From contig SXOO01000260.1 of assembly GCA_005776725.1 (NCBI GenBank), positions 1 through 49,103 on the forward strand: 49,103 nt of DNA. Reading direction: 5' to 3'. The notes beneath the pieces were generated by a model, which worked only from the letters and a program-made list of their open reading frames with translations, made no database searches and was not told the DNA's origin. The position numbers and the translations under genes were made by a program. Shown here piece by piece: positions 14,767-22,212 of the stretch (its first letter is position 1; the number at the start of each line of letters is the position of its first letter). The DNA comes from Pseudomonadota bacterium (GTDB taxonomy: Bacteria > Myxococcota_A > UBA9042 > GCA-2863065).

Positions 14767-16563
14767 TCAGGGGCACGACGCGAAGTCGGCCGCGTCGACG
14801 CAGACGGCATCGCCGTCTGCTGTGAGCGTTCCCGGGGAGCAGACGCCACCGCAGCACACTCCCGTGGAGCACGGGAGGCCCTGCGCAGGCTTCTGGCACA
14901 GCCGGGTCTCGAGGTCACAACGGACTCCGCACTCGGCGCCTGCACCCACGCCGCAGTCGGCGTCGTCCATGCAGGGCCTGAGTATGGCGAGCCGCTCATC
15001 GCCCGCGGTGGTGCTGCCGAGGCTGAAGGGCACGATCTTGTCGACGGGGGTGATGGAGCCGGCTTTGAACGACAGGTTCCCGGAAAGGGCATAGGAGACG
15101 CCCGGCGCCGCAGCGGCTGACGAGGTGGCCGGGTCGGCCGTGAACTCGCCGATTCCAGTGATGAGCGACCAGTGGCCGCCCATGGAGTACCGGACCTTGG
15201 AGACGGCAGCTGAGAAGGCGGCCGAGCGACCGGCGTCGTCGAGCTGATTGGTATTGAGGAACACATACTGCCCGCCGGTCATGCAGGCGATCTGCTGCAT
15301 CCGCGAGTCGTACTCGGGGTATCCCGGGGCCTGGAAGTGGATGAACGAGACGTGAATGTCGTTCTCCGCCAGCTGCGTGGCGCGGGCGGCGAGGTAGTCC
15401 TCGATCTTGGTGCGGAAGTTGTTGAAGTCGACCGCGGAAGCGCAGGGCGCCTGCGCTGCGGGCAGCTCCCCGTCCGGGTAGGTGAAGCAGTGCTGGTAGT
15501 CGTCGCTGCGGGAGGCGCAGGTGTCGGGTCCGTCGGTGAAGACCACGAGGTGCTTCGCCACCTCGCCCTTGACCTTCATGTACTCAAAGGTCTTGTCCAT
15601 CGCCGACCAGAGGTTGGAGCGGCCCGAGCCCTTGCCCTGGAGCCCGTTCGGGCCGTCGATCGGGGAGAGGACGAGTGTCTGACCGTTGAGAGGCGACTGG
15701 CCGATCGAGTAGACGTCGTTCTCTGAGTAGCAGTTGGCCGCCTTGAAGGACTCGTCCGCGCTGGCCACGCCGGTCTCGCAGACGATCTTCCAATCTTCCT
15801 TCTCGCTGAACTGGAAGACGATCTTCCTGTCCCAGGCGTTGAGCTTCTGGATGAAGTCCTTGGCCTGCGCGAGGCGCGTATTGCCCTTGTCGCTGGCGCA
15901 CTCGGCGAAGTCCGCCGGGGTGTCCATGGAGCCGCTCTTGCCCTCGATGCAGACCGGGCGGGTAGCCCCGGCCAGCTTGTCGCCGGCCACGTTGCCGGAG
16001 GTGGAGCCGGACTGATCGATGAGGACGGCAACGCCCATTGGGGTGCGCCGGCCTTCTCCGCGGAGGTGATCGACGAACTGGAGGCCGCCGTTGCTCTCGA
16101 CCGTGACCGCGGGCGCCGTGGCGCAGTTGGACGACGTGACGGTGCCCTTGTGCTCTTCGAGGCAGGTGAGCTTCAAGTCGAAGCTGTCGACGCTGATCGT
16201 CTTGCCGATCACCACCGCGCGCTTGCCGATGGCGTCCTCGTTCGGGCGGATCTCGCGGTCTTCGTCGGCGAGGCCGTCTTCGTCTGGCGTGAAGCCTGTG
16301 TTGATGAGGTTGAAGTCGATGCGAACGTTGGTGGCGTCGCCGTCGCACGCCGGTGCCCACGACCGCGTGCCGTTCGACAGGGTGACCGCCTTGACCGGCG
16401 TGGCCCCGATGACCTCGAGGTGATCGAACTGCACCAAGCGCAAGAAGATGCGGGCGGTGGAGTCGCAGGCCGAGTTGACGAGGGCGGAGCCGCCAACGAC
16501 GACAGCAGCCCCTAGGGCGCGGCGGAACCGGTGGGAAGGCGTGGGCTTCGAGGGACGCAGCAC
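14767..16563 (-). CDS. cglB: VWA-domain lipoprotein, CglB-like adhesin
   Basis: A 598-residue protein starting at GTG 16563 with GGAGG seven bases upstream. A signal peptide ends near Cys33 (ALVNSAC), an imperfect lipobox. A beta-rich N-terminal domain with several Cys spans about residues 34-170. A VWA domain follows with MGVAVLIDQSGSTSGN (metal-site D183, S185, S187) and a later VVFTDGPDTC strand. The C-terminal 70 residues are Cys-rich (DDADCGVGAGAECGVRCD and CCGGVC). In M. xanthus, CglB is an outer-membrane VWA lipoprotein that serves as the surface adhesin of gliding focal adhesions. This protein has the same plan and is the first gene of the Glt-like block, behind a likely promoter. It is longer than the roughly 415-residue M. 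xanthus CglB. Confidence 0.75.
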   Translation of the reverse strand: MLRPSKPTPSHRFRRALGAAVVVGGSALVNSACDSTARIFLRLVQFDHLEVIGATPVKAVTLSNGTRSWAPACDGDATNVRIDFNLINTGFTPDEDGLADEDREIRPNEDAIGKRAVVIGKTISVDSFDLKLTCLEEHKGTVTSSNCATAPAVTVESNGGLQFVDHLRGEGRRTPMGVAVLIDQSGSTSGNVAGDKLAGATRPVCIEGKSGSMDTPADFAECASDKGNTRLAQAKDFIQKLNAWDRKIVFQFSEKEDWKIVCETGVASADESFKAANCYSENDVYSIGQSPLNGQTLVLSPIDGPNGLQGKGSGRSNLWSAMDKTFEYMKVKGEVAKHLVVFTDGPDTCASRSDDYQHCFTYPDGELPAAQAPCASAVDFNNFRTKIEDYLAARATQLAENDIHVSFIHFQAPGYPEYDSRMQQIACMTGGQYVFLNTNQLDDAGRSAAFSAAVSKVRYSMGGHWSLITGIGEFTADPATSSAAAAPGVSYALSGNLSFKAGSITPVDKIVPFSLGSTTAGDERLAILRPCMDDADCGVGAGAECGVRCDLETRLCQKPAQGLPCSTGVCCGGVCSPGTLTADGDAVCVDAADFASCP

Positions 16564-16614
16564 GGGTCGAGCCTCCAGTCGACGAGGACGGACGGGACCG
16601 TCCGCGAGTCGGGC

Positions 16615-16643
16615 ATTCTCTTTGCGTCGGTCGGAGGCGTCAA
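16615..16643 (-). promoter_or_regulatory. Likely sigma70-type promoter of the cglB-glt block
   Basis: Read on the minus strand, TTGACG (16643-16638) is followed after 17 bases by GAGAAT (16620-16615). These match five and four of six consensus positions. The expected transcription start lies near 16608, giving a leader of about 45 bases before GTG 16563, which has its own GGAGG. The 325-base gap shared with the divergent gene at 16888 holds no other coding sequence I can support. Confidence 0.45.
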
Positions 16644-16789
16644 CCCTCTTCCCGGTGCGGCCCGAATAATCGCGCCCGATGCGCCCTTCAACGGGCTATT
16701 GGTGGTGCTTCGCCGCCCTCGGGACGTAATTCTCAAGTGGCCGTGACGGAAGGGAGCCGGACGACCCAATACACAGTGAATCATGACGA

Positions 16790-16819
16790 TTGACCGCAAG
16801 TTGCGGCGATCGGTAGTAT
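16790..16819 (+). promoter_or_regulatory. Likely sigma70-type promoter for the choice-of-anchor-D lipoprotein gene
   Basis: TTGACC (16790-16795) and TAGTAT (16814-16819) are separated by 18 bases and match five and four of six consensus positions. The expected start near 16826 leaves a leader of about 60 bases ending in GAGGAGG seven bases before ATG 16888. With the opposite promoter at 16615-16643 it makes this gap a divergent promoter region. Confidence 0.5.
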
Positions 16820-16887
16820 TCCGCGCCCGCCGGCCCTGCGCCGGGCGGACCAGCAGCAGCGCGAGCGGTTCTAGAGGAGGTTGTTCG

Positions 16888-19056
16888 ATGATCCGAAATG
16901 CGGCAATGACGGTAGCGAGACTCGCGTCCGTGGCGGGCCTGGCCCTAGCGGTAGCGTGTGGTGGTGGCGGTGGCGACGGTTCGGGCGGCGGCGGCGGTGC
17001 CGACCTGTCGACCAAGGCGCAGCTCCAGATCGCCATTGCCGGTACTCCGGCGAACGACCCCGAGAACGCTGGCCCGCTCGCCTTCGACAAGGGCGCGGTC
17101 GCTGACGGCGGAACTCTCGAGCGCAACTTCACCGTCCGTAACGCCAGCGCCGTGTCCGGGAGTGTCCTCGTCCTCCAGAACATCACGCTCACCTACACAG
17201 CGCCCGACGGCGCGGTGGAGGCCGAGGGTCCAGCGCTCAGCATGGTCGCGGCGAAGCACGGCGACACCGACGTCGCGGTGGCCAACAACAGCCTCGCAGG
17301 CGTGCGCCTCGGACCGAACGAGTCGCTCGAGGTGACCGTCCGCTATCGTCGGTACGCCGACACCCTGGCCCGGAACGCCTACGTCTCGATCTTCAGCGGC
17401 AACGTCTCGCCCGACAGCCACGCCGAGGTCGGCTTCGTCGTCGACGTCGGCAGCGCCTTCCCCGTGGCCTTGATCACGCCCTCGGTGGTCGAGTTCCCGC
17501 TGGTCGCGGCCGGCGAGTCGAAGTCGCGCGAGCTCAAGGTCACGAACACCGGCTCGGCTCCGCTCGAGCTCAAGGGCTTCGAGTTCGTCAGCACCCACCC
17601 GGACTTCGCGCTGCTCTACAGCACGGCCGACTCGCAGAACATCTGGAACCCGGAGGACGTGGACGCGGTCACCTTCGATCCGATCATCACGGTGGCGCCG
17701 GGCACCTCCGTCGCGTTCAACGTGCAGTTCACCCCGGAGACGCCGGATCCCGCACAGGGGCAGCTGATCTTCACCACCAACGAAGCGGTCCCGCAGCAGA
17801 CCGTTGGGCTCCTCGCCAACGCCAATCGCCCGTGCATCGAGGTCATCCCGAGCACCGTGCAGTTCGGCGCGAAGCTGGTCGGCCAGACCGCGGTGCTCCC
17901 CGTCGAAGTGAAGTCGTGCGGCACGAAGGACCTCGAGATCACCGGCATCGTGCTCACCGACAACCCGACGGGCAACTACGGGCTCAACTTCGAGGCGTTC
18001 CCTGGCGCCGCGGCTCCCTCCGCGGAGACGGCGGTGGCTGTGCCGATCGGCGAGAAGGCCACCTTCACGGTCCAGTACACGCCGGCCATCGAGAGCCCGC
18101 TCGGCGAAGACGGCAAGCCCGTCTTCGACTCGGCCACCATCACCATCACCTCGAACGCGTTCGAGACCACGGTCACCGTGCCGATCACCGGCATCGGCTC
18201 CACGGTCGTGTGCCCCACGGCGGTCGGCAAGATCCAGGAAGGCGAGCAGGTCATCCCGCAGACCAACCTGCACCTCTTCAGCGACGGCAGCTTCGCTCCC
18301 GCCGGTGAGATCGTGAAGCGCGAGTGGAGCGTGGACCAGCCGCCCGGCTCGGCCTCCGTCTTCATCCCGTCCAAGACCTTCCCGAACCCCACGTTCGAGA
18401 CCAACGTGGCCGGCACGTACGTGTTCAAGCTGAACGTGTGGGACGAGGAGAACGTACAGTCCTGCGTGCCCTGGGAGCAGACCGTGCTCGTGGTGCCCGA
18501 CGAGGCCATCCACGTCGAGCTCGTGTGGCACACGCCGAACGATCCGGACGAGACGGACGAGGGCGCCGAGGCGGGCTCGGACGTCGACCTCCACTTCGTC
18601 CACACCAAGTTCGCCGTGGGCTCCGCCTTCGACGGCGACAAGGACGGCAAGGACGACCCCTGGTTCCACCAGCCGTACGACTGCTTCTGGTTCAACCCCG
18701 AGCCGAACTGGGGCACCTTCGACCCGGCCGCGGACGATGATCCGAGCCTCGACCGCGACGACACCGACGGCGCCGGCCCCGAGAACCTCAACCTCAACGT
18801 GCCGCAGAACGGCGTCACGTACGGGGTGGGCGTGCACTACTGGTCGGACCACGAGTTCGGCGACGCGTACGCCACGGTCCGCATCTACATCTACTCGAAC
18901 CTCGTGTTCGAGGTGAAGGATGTGCGCCTGTCCAACCTCGACATGTGGGACGTGGCCACGATCGACTGGCCGTCCGCGGCCGTGAAGCTCGTGGATGTGG
19001 CCGGTGGTCAGTACAAGATCACCCAGGGCTATCAGAACCCGTACTTCACGCCCTGA
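16888..19056 (+). CDS. Surface lipoprotein with choice-of-anchor-D (ASPM/SPD-2/Hydin-like) domains
   Basis: A 722-residue protein. ATG 16888 is preceded by GAGGAGG. The lipobox LAVAC is followed by a Gly-rich linker (GGGGGDGSGGGGG). At least three beta-sandwich modules of the choice-of-anchor-D type follow, seen in strand pairs such as VVEFPLVAAGESKSRELKVT and PSTVQFGAKLVGQTAVLPVE. A PKD-like module near residues 450-540 (REWSVDQPPGSASVF) comes next. The C-terminal domain (GSDVDLHFVHTKFAVG, NVPQNGVTYGVGVHYWSD) resembles the DUF2135/YfaP-type fold common in surface proteins of Myxococcota. It is probably exposed on the outer membrane. It diverges from the cglB-like gene. A link to gliding is possible from position but has no direct support. 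Confidence 0.85.
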   Translation: MIRNAAMTVARLASVAGLALAVACGGGGGDGSGGGGGADLSTKAQLQIAIAGTPANDPENAGPLAFDKGAVADGGTLERNFTVRNASAVSGSVLVLQNITLTYTAPDGAVEAEGPALSMVAAKHGDTDVAVANNSLAGVRLGPNESLEVTVRYRRYADTLARNAYVSIFSGNVSPDSHAEVGFVVDVGSAFPVALITPSVVEFPLVAAGESKSRELKVTNTGSAPLELKGFEFVSTHPDFALLYSTADSQNIWNPEDVDAVTFDPIITVAPGTSVAFNVQFTPETPDPAQGQLIFTTNEAVPQQTVGLLANANRPCIEVIPSTVQFGAKLVGQTAVLPVEVKSCGTKDLEITGIVLTDNPTGNYGLNFEAFPGAAAPSAETAVAVPIGEKATFTVQYTPAIESPLGEDGKPVFDSATITITSNAFETTVTVPITGIGSTVVCPTAVGKIQEGEQVIPQTNLHLFSDGSFAPAGEIVKREWSVDQPPGSASVFIPSKTFPNPTFETNVAGTYVFKLNVWDEENVQSCVPWEQTVLVVPDEAIHVELVWHTPNDPDETDEGAEAGSDVDLHFVHTKFAVGSAFDGDKDGKDDPWFHQPYDCFWFNPEPNWGTFDPAADDDPSLDRDDTDGAGPENLNLNVPQNGVTYGVGVHYWSDHEFGDAYATVRIYIYSNLVFEVKDVRLSNLDMWDVATIDWPSAAVKLVDVAGGQYKITQGYQNPYFTP

Positions 19057-19230
19057 GCGCTGCCGGTGCGGCTGTCCTTCCGGCGGCCGCGCCCGGCCCG
19101 GTAGCAGGTCTCACGATCTCCCGGTCCCGTCCTTCCTTACGAACTCCTAGTAACGCTCAGACGTTTCGCCTCAGAGGCTCTGAGCCCCGTCGCTTCGCGT
19201 GCCGTGGGCGCTCGGGACCGGCCCTGTCCT

Positions 19231-19259
19231 TTACGGGGCGGCCGGTGCTCACTAAGATG
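19231..19259 (+). promoter_or_regulatory. Possible sigma70-type promoter for the kinase/PEGA operon
   Basis: TTTACG (19231-19236) and TAAGAT (19254-19259) are 17 bases apart and each match four of six consensus positions. A start near 19266 would give a leader of about 30 bases with GGAGG seven bases before GTG 19298. The rest of the 241-base gap from 19057 shows no gene. Confidence 0.4.
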
Positions 19260-19297
19260 GCCGCTTGCACTCGAGCGCGCCGGACGGAGGCGAGACG

Positions 19298-21103
19298 GTG
19301 AGCGCAGGACAGCCCGAAGACCGCAGAGCCCCGCGCACCGCGACGGGGCTCCGCGCCGTATCCGACGCCAACGCGTTGGTCGGGCGGACCTTCGGCGATC
19401 GCTATCGCGTCGAAGGTGTCATCGGTCGCGGTGGGATGAGCGTGGTCTACCGGGCCCACGACCGCCAGAGCGGCGGTCCAATCGCGCTCAAGATCATGAG
19501 CCAGTCCGTAGCCGAGGACGAGCGGCAGACGCTCCGCTTCAAGCAAGAGGCGCGCGCCTCCAGCCGCTTGAACCACCCCTCGATCGTCCGCGTGGTCGAT
19601 TACGGGCAGGCTCCCGATGGGTTGCTCTACATGGCCATGGAGCTGCTCGAGGGGCGCACTCTCGGGCAGCTCGTCAAGCAAGACGGCCCGCTCGCGCCGG
19701 CCCGGGCGTGCCGGATCATGGCGGACGCGTGCCGCGCGCTCGCCGAGGCTCATAAGCTCGGGATCATCCACCGCGACCTCAAGCCGGATAATGTCTTCAT
19801 CGTAGGCGCTCGACCTGGCGCGTCCTCCACAGGGCGCGATGTGGTGAAGCTGCTCGACTTCGGCATCGCCAAGGTCGTGGGCGAGGGCAACTACGAGACC
19901 CTCACGCAGACCGGCTTCATCTGTGGCACACCGCTCTACATCTCGCCGGAGCAGTCGCTCGGGCAGGAGCTCGACGGGCGCAGCGACCTGTACTCGGCTG
20001 GGGTGATCCTCTTCGAGCTGCTCACGGGGAAGACGCCGTTCATGGCCGACACCCCCATCGCGCTCGTGATGAAGCACATCCACAACGAGCCGCCCACCCT
20101 CGAGTCGCAGAACCCCGGCGTCCAGGTCATGGAAGGGCTCCGGGCCGTGATCTTTCGCCTCCTGTCGAAGGATCGCAACAAGCGGTCTCGCTCGGCCCAG
20201 GAAGTGGCGGAGACGCTGGAGAAGCTCGCACCCGGATCCAGCACCACGGCGGCGCCTCCGCCGCCTGGCTGGCTGCCCGCCGCTGGGTCGGTGCCCGTGG
20301 CGCGCGCAGTGGAGGCGTCGCCGGAGCCCGCGTCGCCGCCCGCTGTGGCGACGGATCCGGACCATCAGGCGCACCTCGGCAACGAGCTCCCTAACGGGCC
20401 CGTCATCAAGCCGTCGCGCACGGCGTCGCGCGTTGCGCTACGACCCGTGGCGGCGCCCCTGGTGGACGACGAAGGCTACGAGTCCACGCGGATGCTCGAT
20501 CTCCGCTCGGTCGACACGTCCCCCGTGTCACAGCCGCTCCAGAAGCCGAGAAAGGCCGTGGAGGCTGAGGGGCGCAGGCTCTTCTGGGCGAGTATTGGCC
20601 TCGCCGCTGTGCTCGCGGCGGGCCTCACCTGGCTCGTGATCTCGCTCAACTCCGGCCAGAGCAAGTCCTCCGAAGCTCGCGCCGAGCCCACACGCGCGCC
20701 GGCCAACGCGGGCGCGGTGGCTAGCGGCGCATCGGAGCCTGGCTCCCCCCCGGCCGAGGGTGCCTCGGCTGCTGGCGCCGCTCCGGAGGTCAGCCCACCG
20801 AAGGCCGACGGGCCTGCAGTCGCGCCGTCTCCTAGGCCGGTCGCCGCTCCTCCGGAGCTCGCGGCGGTCCCCCCGTCACGCCCTGCGGAGCCTCCGCGGC
20901 CGACCGTTGCAGTGGCGCCGAGCGCGCCGCTCGCGGCGGGGGCGGCCCAGCCAGCCGTGGAGGTGACGCCGCCAGTCGCTGTCGCAATCGTGCCGCCACC
21001 CCGCGAGGACGAGGACGGCGAGGCGCGCCAGCGTCGCGACGTGGTGACGGCGGTCGCAGTGAAGAAGAAGCCGAAGGGCGTCAAGGTCCAATGGAAAGAG
21101 TGA
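19298..21103 (+). CDS. Membrane-anchored serine/threonine protein kinase (PknB type)
   Basis: A 601-residue protein. GTG 19298 is chosen because GGAGG stands seven bases upstream; a TTG at 19265 lacks this. The kinase domain covers about residues 35-310: glycine loop GRGGMSVVY, ATP-binding Lys65 (IALKIM), catalytic loop HRDLKPDN with Asp160, DFG Asp187, and the APE-equivalent SPEQ. A Pro/Ala-rich linker follows, then one membrane helix near residues 428-448 and an extracytoplasmic Ala/Pro-rich tail ending in basic residues (KKKPKGVKVQWKE). There are no PASTA repeats. Kinases of this form are abundant in Myxococcota. The gene overlaps the next, a TPR-PEGA gene, by 13 bases, so the two are co-expressed and the PEGA protein is a likely partner or target. 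Confidence 0.95.
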   Translation: MSAGQPEDRRAPRTATGLRAVSDANALVGRTFGDRYRVEGVIGRGGMSVVYRAHDRQSGGPIALKIMSQSVAEDERQTLRFKQEARASSRLNHPSIVRVVDYGQAPDGLLYMAMELLEGRTLGQLVKQDGPLAPARACRIMADACRALAEAHKLGIIHRDLKPDNVFIVGARPGASSTGRDVVKLLDFGIAKVVGEGNYETLTQTGFICGTPLYISPEQSLGQELDGRSDLYSAGVILFELLTGKTPFMADTPIALVMKHIHNEPPTLESQNPGVQVMEGLRAVIFRLLSKDRNKRSRSAQEVAETLEKLAPGSSTTAAPPPPGWLPAAGSVPVARAVEASPEPASPPAVATDPDHQAHLGNELPNGPVIKPSRTASRVALRPVAAPLVDDEGYESTRMLDLRSVDTSPVSQPLQKPRKAVEAEGRRLFWASIGLAAVLAAGLTWLVISLNSGQSKSSEARAEPTRAPANAGAVASGASEPGSPPAEGASAAGAAPEVSPPKADGPAVAPSPRPVAAPPELAAVPPSRPAEPPRPTVAVAPSAPLAAGAAQPAVEVTPPVAVAIVPPPREDEDGEARQRRDVVTAVAVKKKPKGVKVQWKE

Positions 21104-22185
21104 AGCTCGTCCTCGTGTGTTGGCTGCTCGCGGTCTCAGTCGCTCGGGCAGGCACGCCGGAGAAGGACGCCAACGCGCTCTACGAGGAGGCGAAGGCCTT
21201 GATGTCACAGGGCGATCACGCCCTGGCCGTGGAGAAGCTCACCACCGCGTGGGCCACCTACGAGCACGTCTTGATCCTCAAGAAACGCGCCGAGGCGTAC
21301 GAGAAGCTGCTCGACTACGAGCGCGCCCTCGAAGACTACAAGGTCTGCTTGGAGCGAACGCCAGTGCGGGCCAAGGCGGACCGGAAGCTGCTCTCGGATC
21401 GCATTGCGGCGCTCGAGGGGCTGCTGCTGAAGCCGGTGCAGGTGAAAGTGGTCAGCACGCCGCCGGGAGCGCCGGTCGCTATCGACGGCCGCGCACCCCA
21501 GCGCGCCCCCTTCACCGTCGGGTTGCCACCGGGAGAGCACGTCGCAGTGGTCAAGGACCCCCGGTTCGAGGCGTTCGAGCGCCGCTTCCGGGTCACCACG
21601 GTGCCCGGGCAGGCGGTCTCGGTCGAGCTCGTGGCCCGGCGCGGCCGGGTCGTGATTCGGACCAGCCACCCGACCCTCGACGGCGTGACCATCTCCGTCG
21701 ACGCCGAGCCTCTCGAGCTGGCGCCTGAGGAGCGGCTCGGGCGCGAGACGCGTCCGCGCGAGCTCACCGTTGGGCGGCACAACGTGGTGTGTGCCACCGT
21801 CGGCAGCCCCAACGCCTACGTCGAGTTCGACGTGGCCGAGGGGCAGGTGGTCGAGGTGCACTGCCAGCTCGTGGTGGCCCGCCCCAGCGCGCTAGGCGAC
21901 GGCTGGGGCTGGACCACGGCGTCGCTGGGCCTTGCCGGTGTGGCAGCGGGCACGGGGCTCCTGGTCTCGTACGCGCTCGATGTGGAGACCGCCGAGGAGC
22001 GCAACCAGGACCTCATCACCAACAAGCACTACCTGGGCGGGGCTTTCCTCGGCGTGGGTGTGGGCCTCGCCGTTGGGAGCTATTGGGTCTTTACCCGTCA
22101 CGACGACACCGTGGCGTTCGAGCTCACGCCAACGCTCGACGTTGGCGACTCCCAGGCCATCCTAGGAGCCACCGGGCGCTTCTAG
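21091..22185 (+). CDS. TPR and PEGA domain membrane protein
   Basis: A 364-residue protein whose ATG lies inside the end of the kinase gene. It has an N-terminal signal peptide (residues 1-20, SVARAG), two TPR-like units (ANALYEEAKALMSQGDHALA, YERALEDYKVCLERTP), then a PEGA domain near residues 115-170 (VKVVSTPPGAPVAIDGRAP, PPGEHVAV). A second PEGA-like module (VVIRTSHPTLDGVTISVD) follows. Two hydrophobic helices near residues 275-295 and 310-330 precede a short C-terminal tail. PEGA proteins of this plan are commonly encoded next to Ser/Thr kinases in Myxococcota and probably act at the cell envelope. The exact role is unknown. It is the last gene of the operon and converges on the VWA lipoprotein gene 27 bases away. 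Confidence 0.88.
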   Translation: MERVKLVLVCWLLAVSVARAGTPEKDANALYEEAKALMSQGDHALAVEKLTTAWATYEHVLILKKRAEAYEKLLDYERALEDYKVCLERTPVRAKADRKLLSDRIAALEGLLLKPVQVKVVSTPPGAPVAIDGRAPQRAPFTVGLPPGEHVAVVKDPRFEAFERRFRVTTVPGQAVSVELVARRGRVVIRTSHPTLDGVTISVDAEPLELAPEERLGRETRPRELTVGRHNVVCATVGSPNAYVEFDVAEGQVVEVHCQLVVARPSALGDGWGWTTASLGLAGVAAGTGLLVSYALDVETAEERNQDLITNKHYLGGAFLGVGVGLAVGSYWVFTRHDDTVAFELTPTLDVGDSQAILGATGRF

Positions 22186-22212
22186 GGGGGACCCGGCAGC
22201 TCCGGGGCTCTC

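Noticed and set aside
16945..18852. Minus-strand frame of 635 codons
   Set aside because: Antisense to the choice-of-anchor-D lipoprotein gene; Arg/Asp/Val-rich, no signal peptide or motif.
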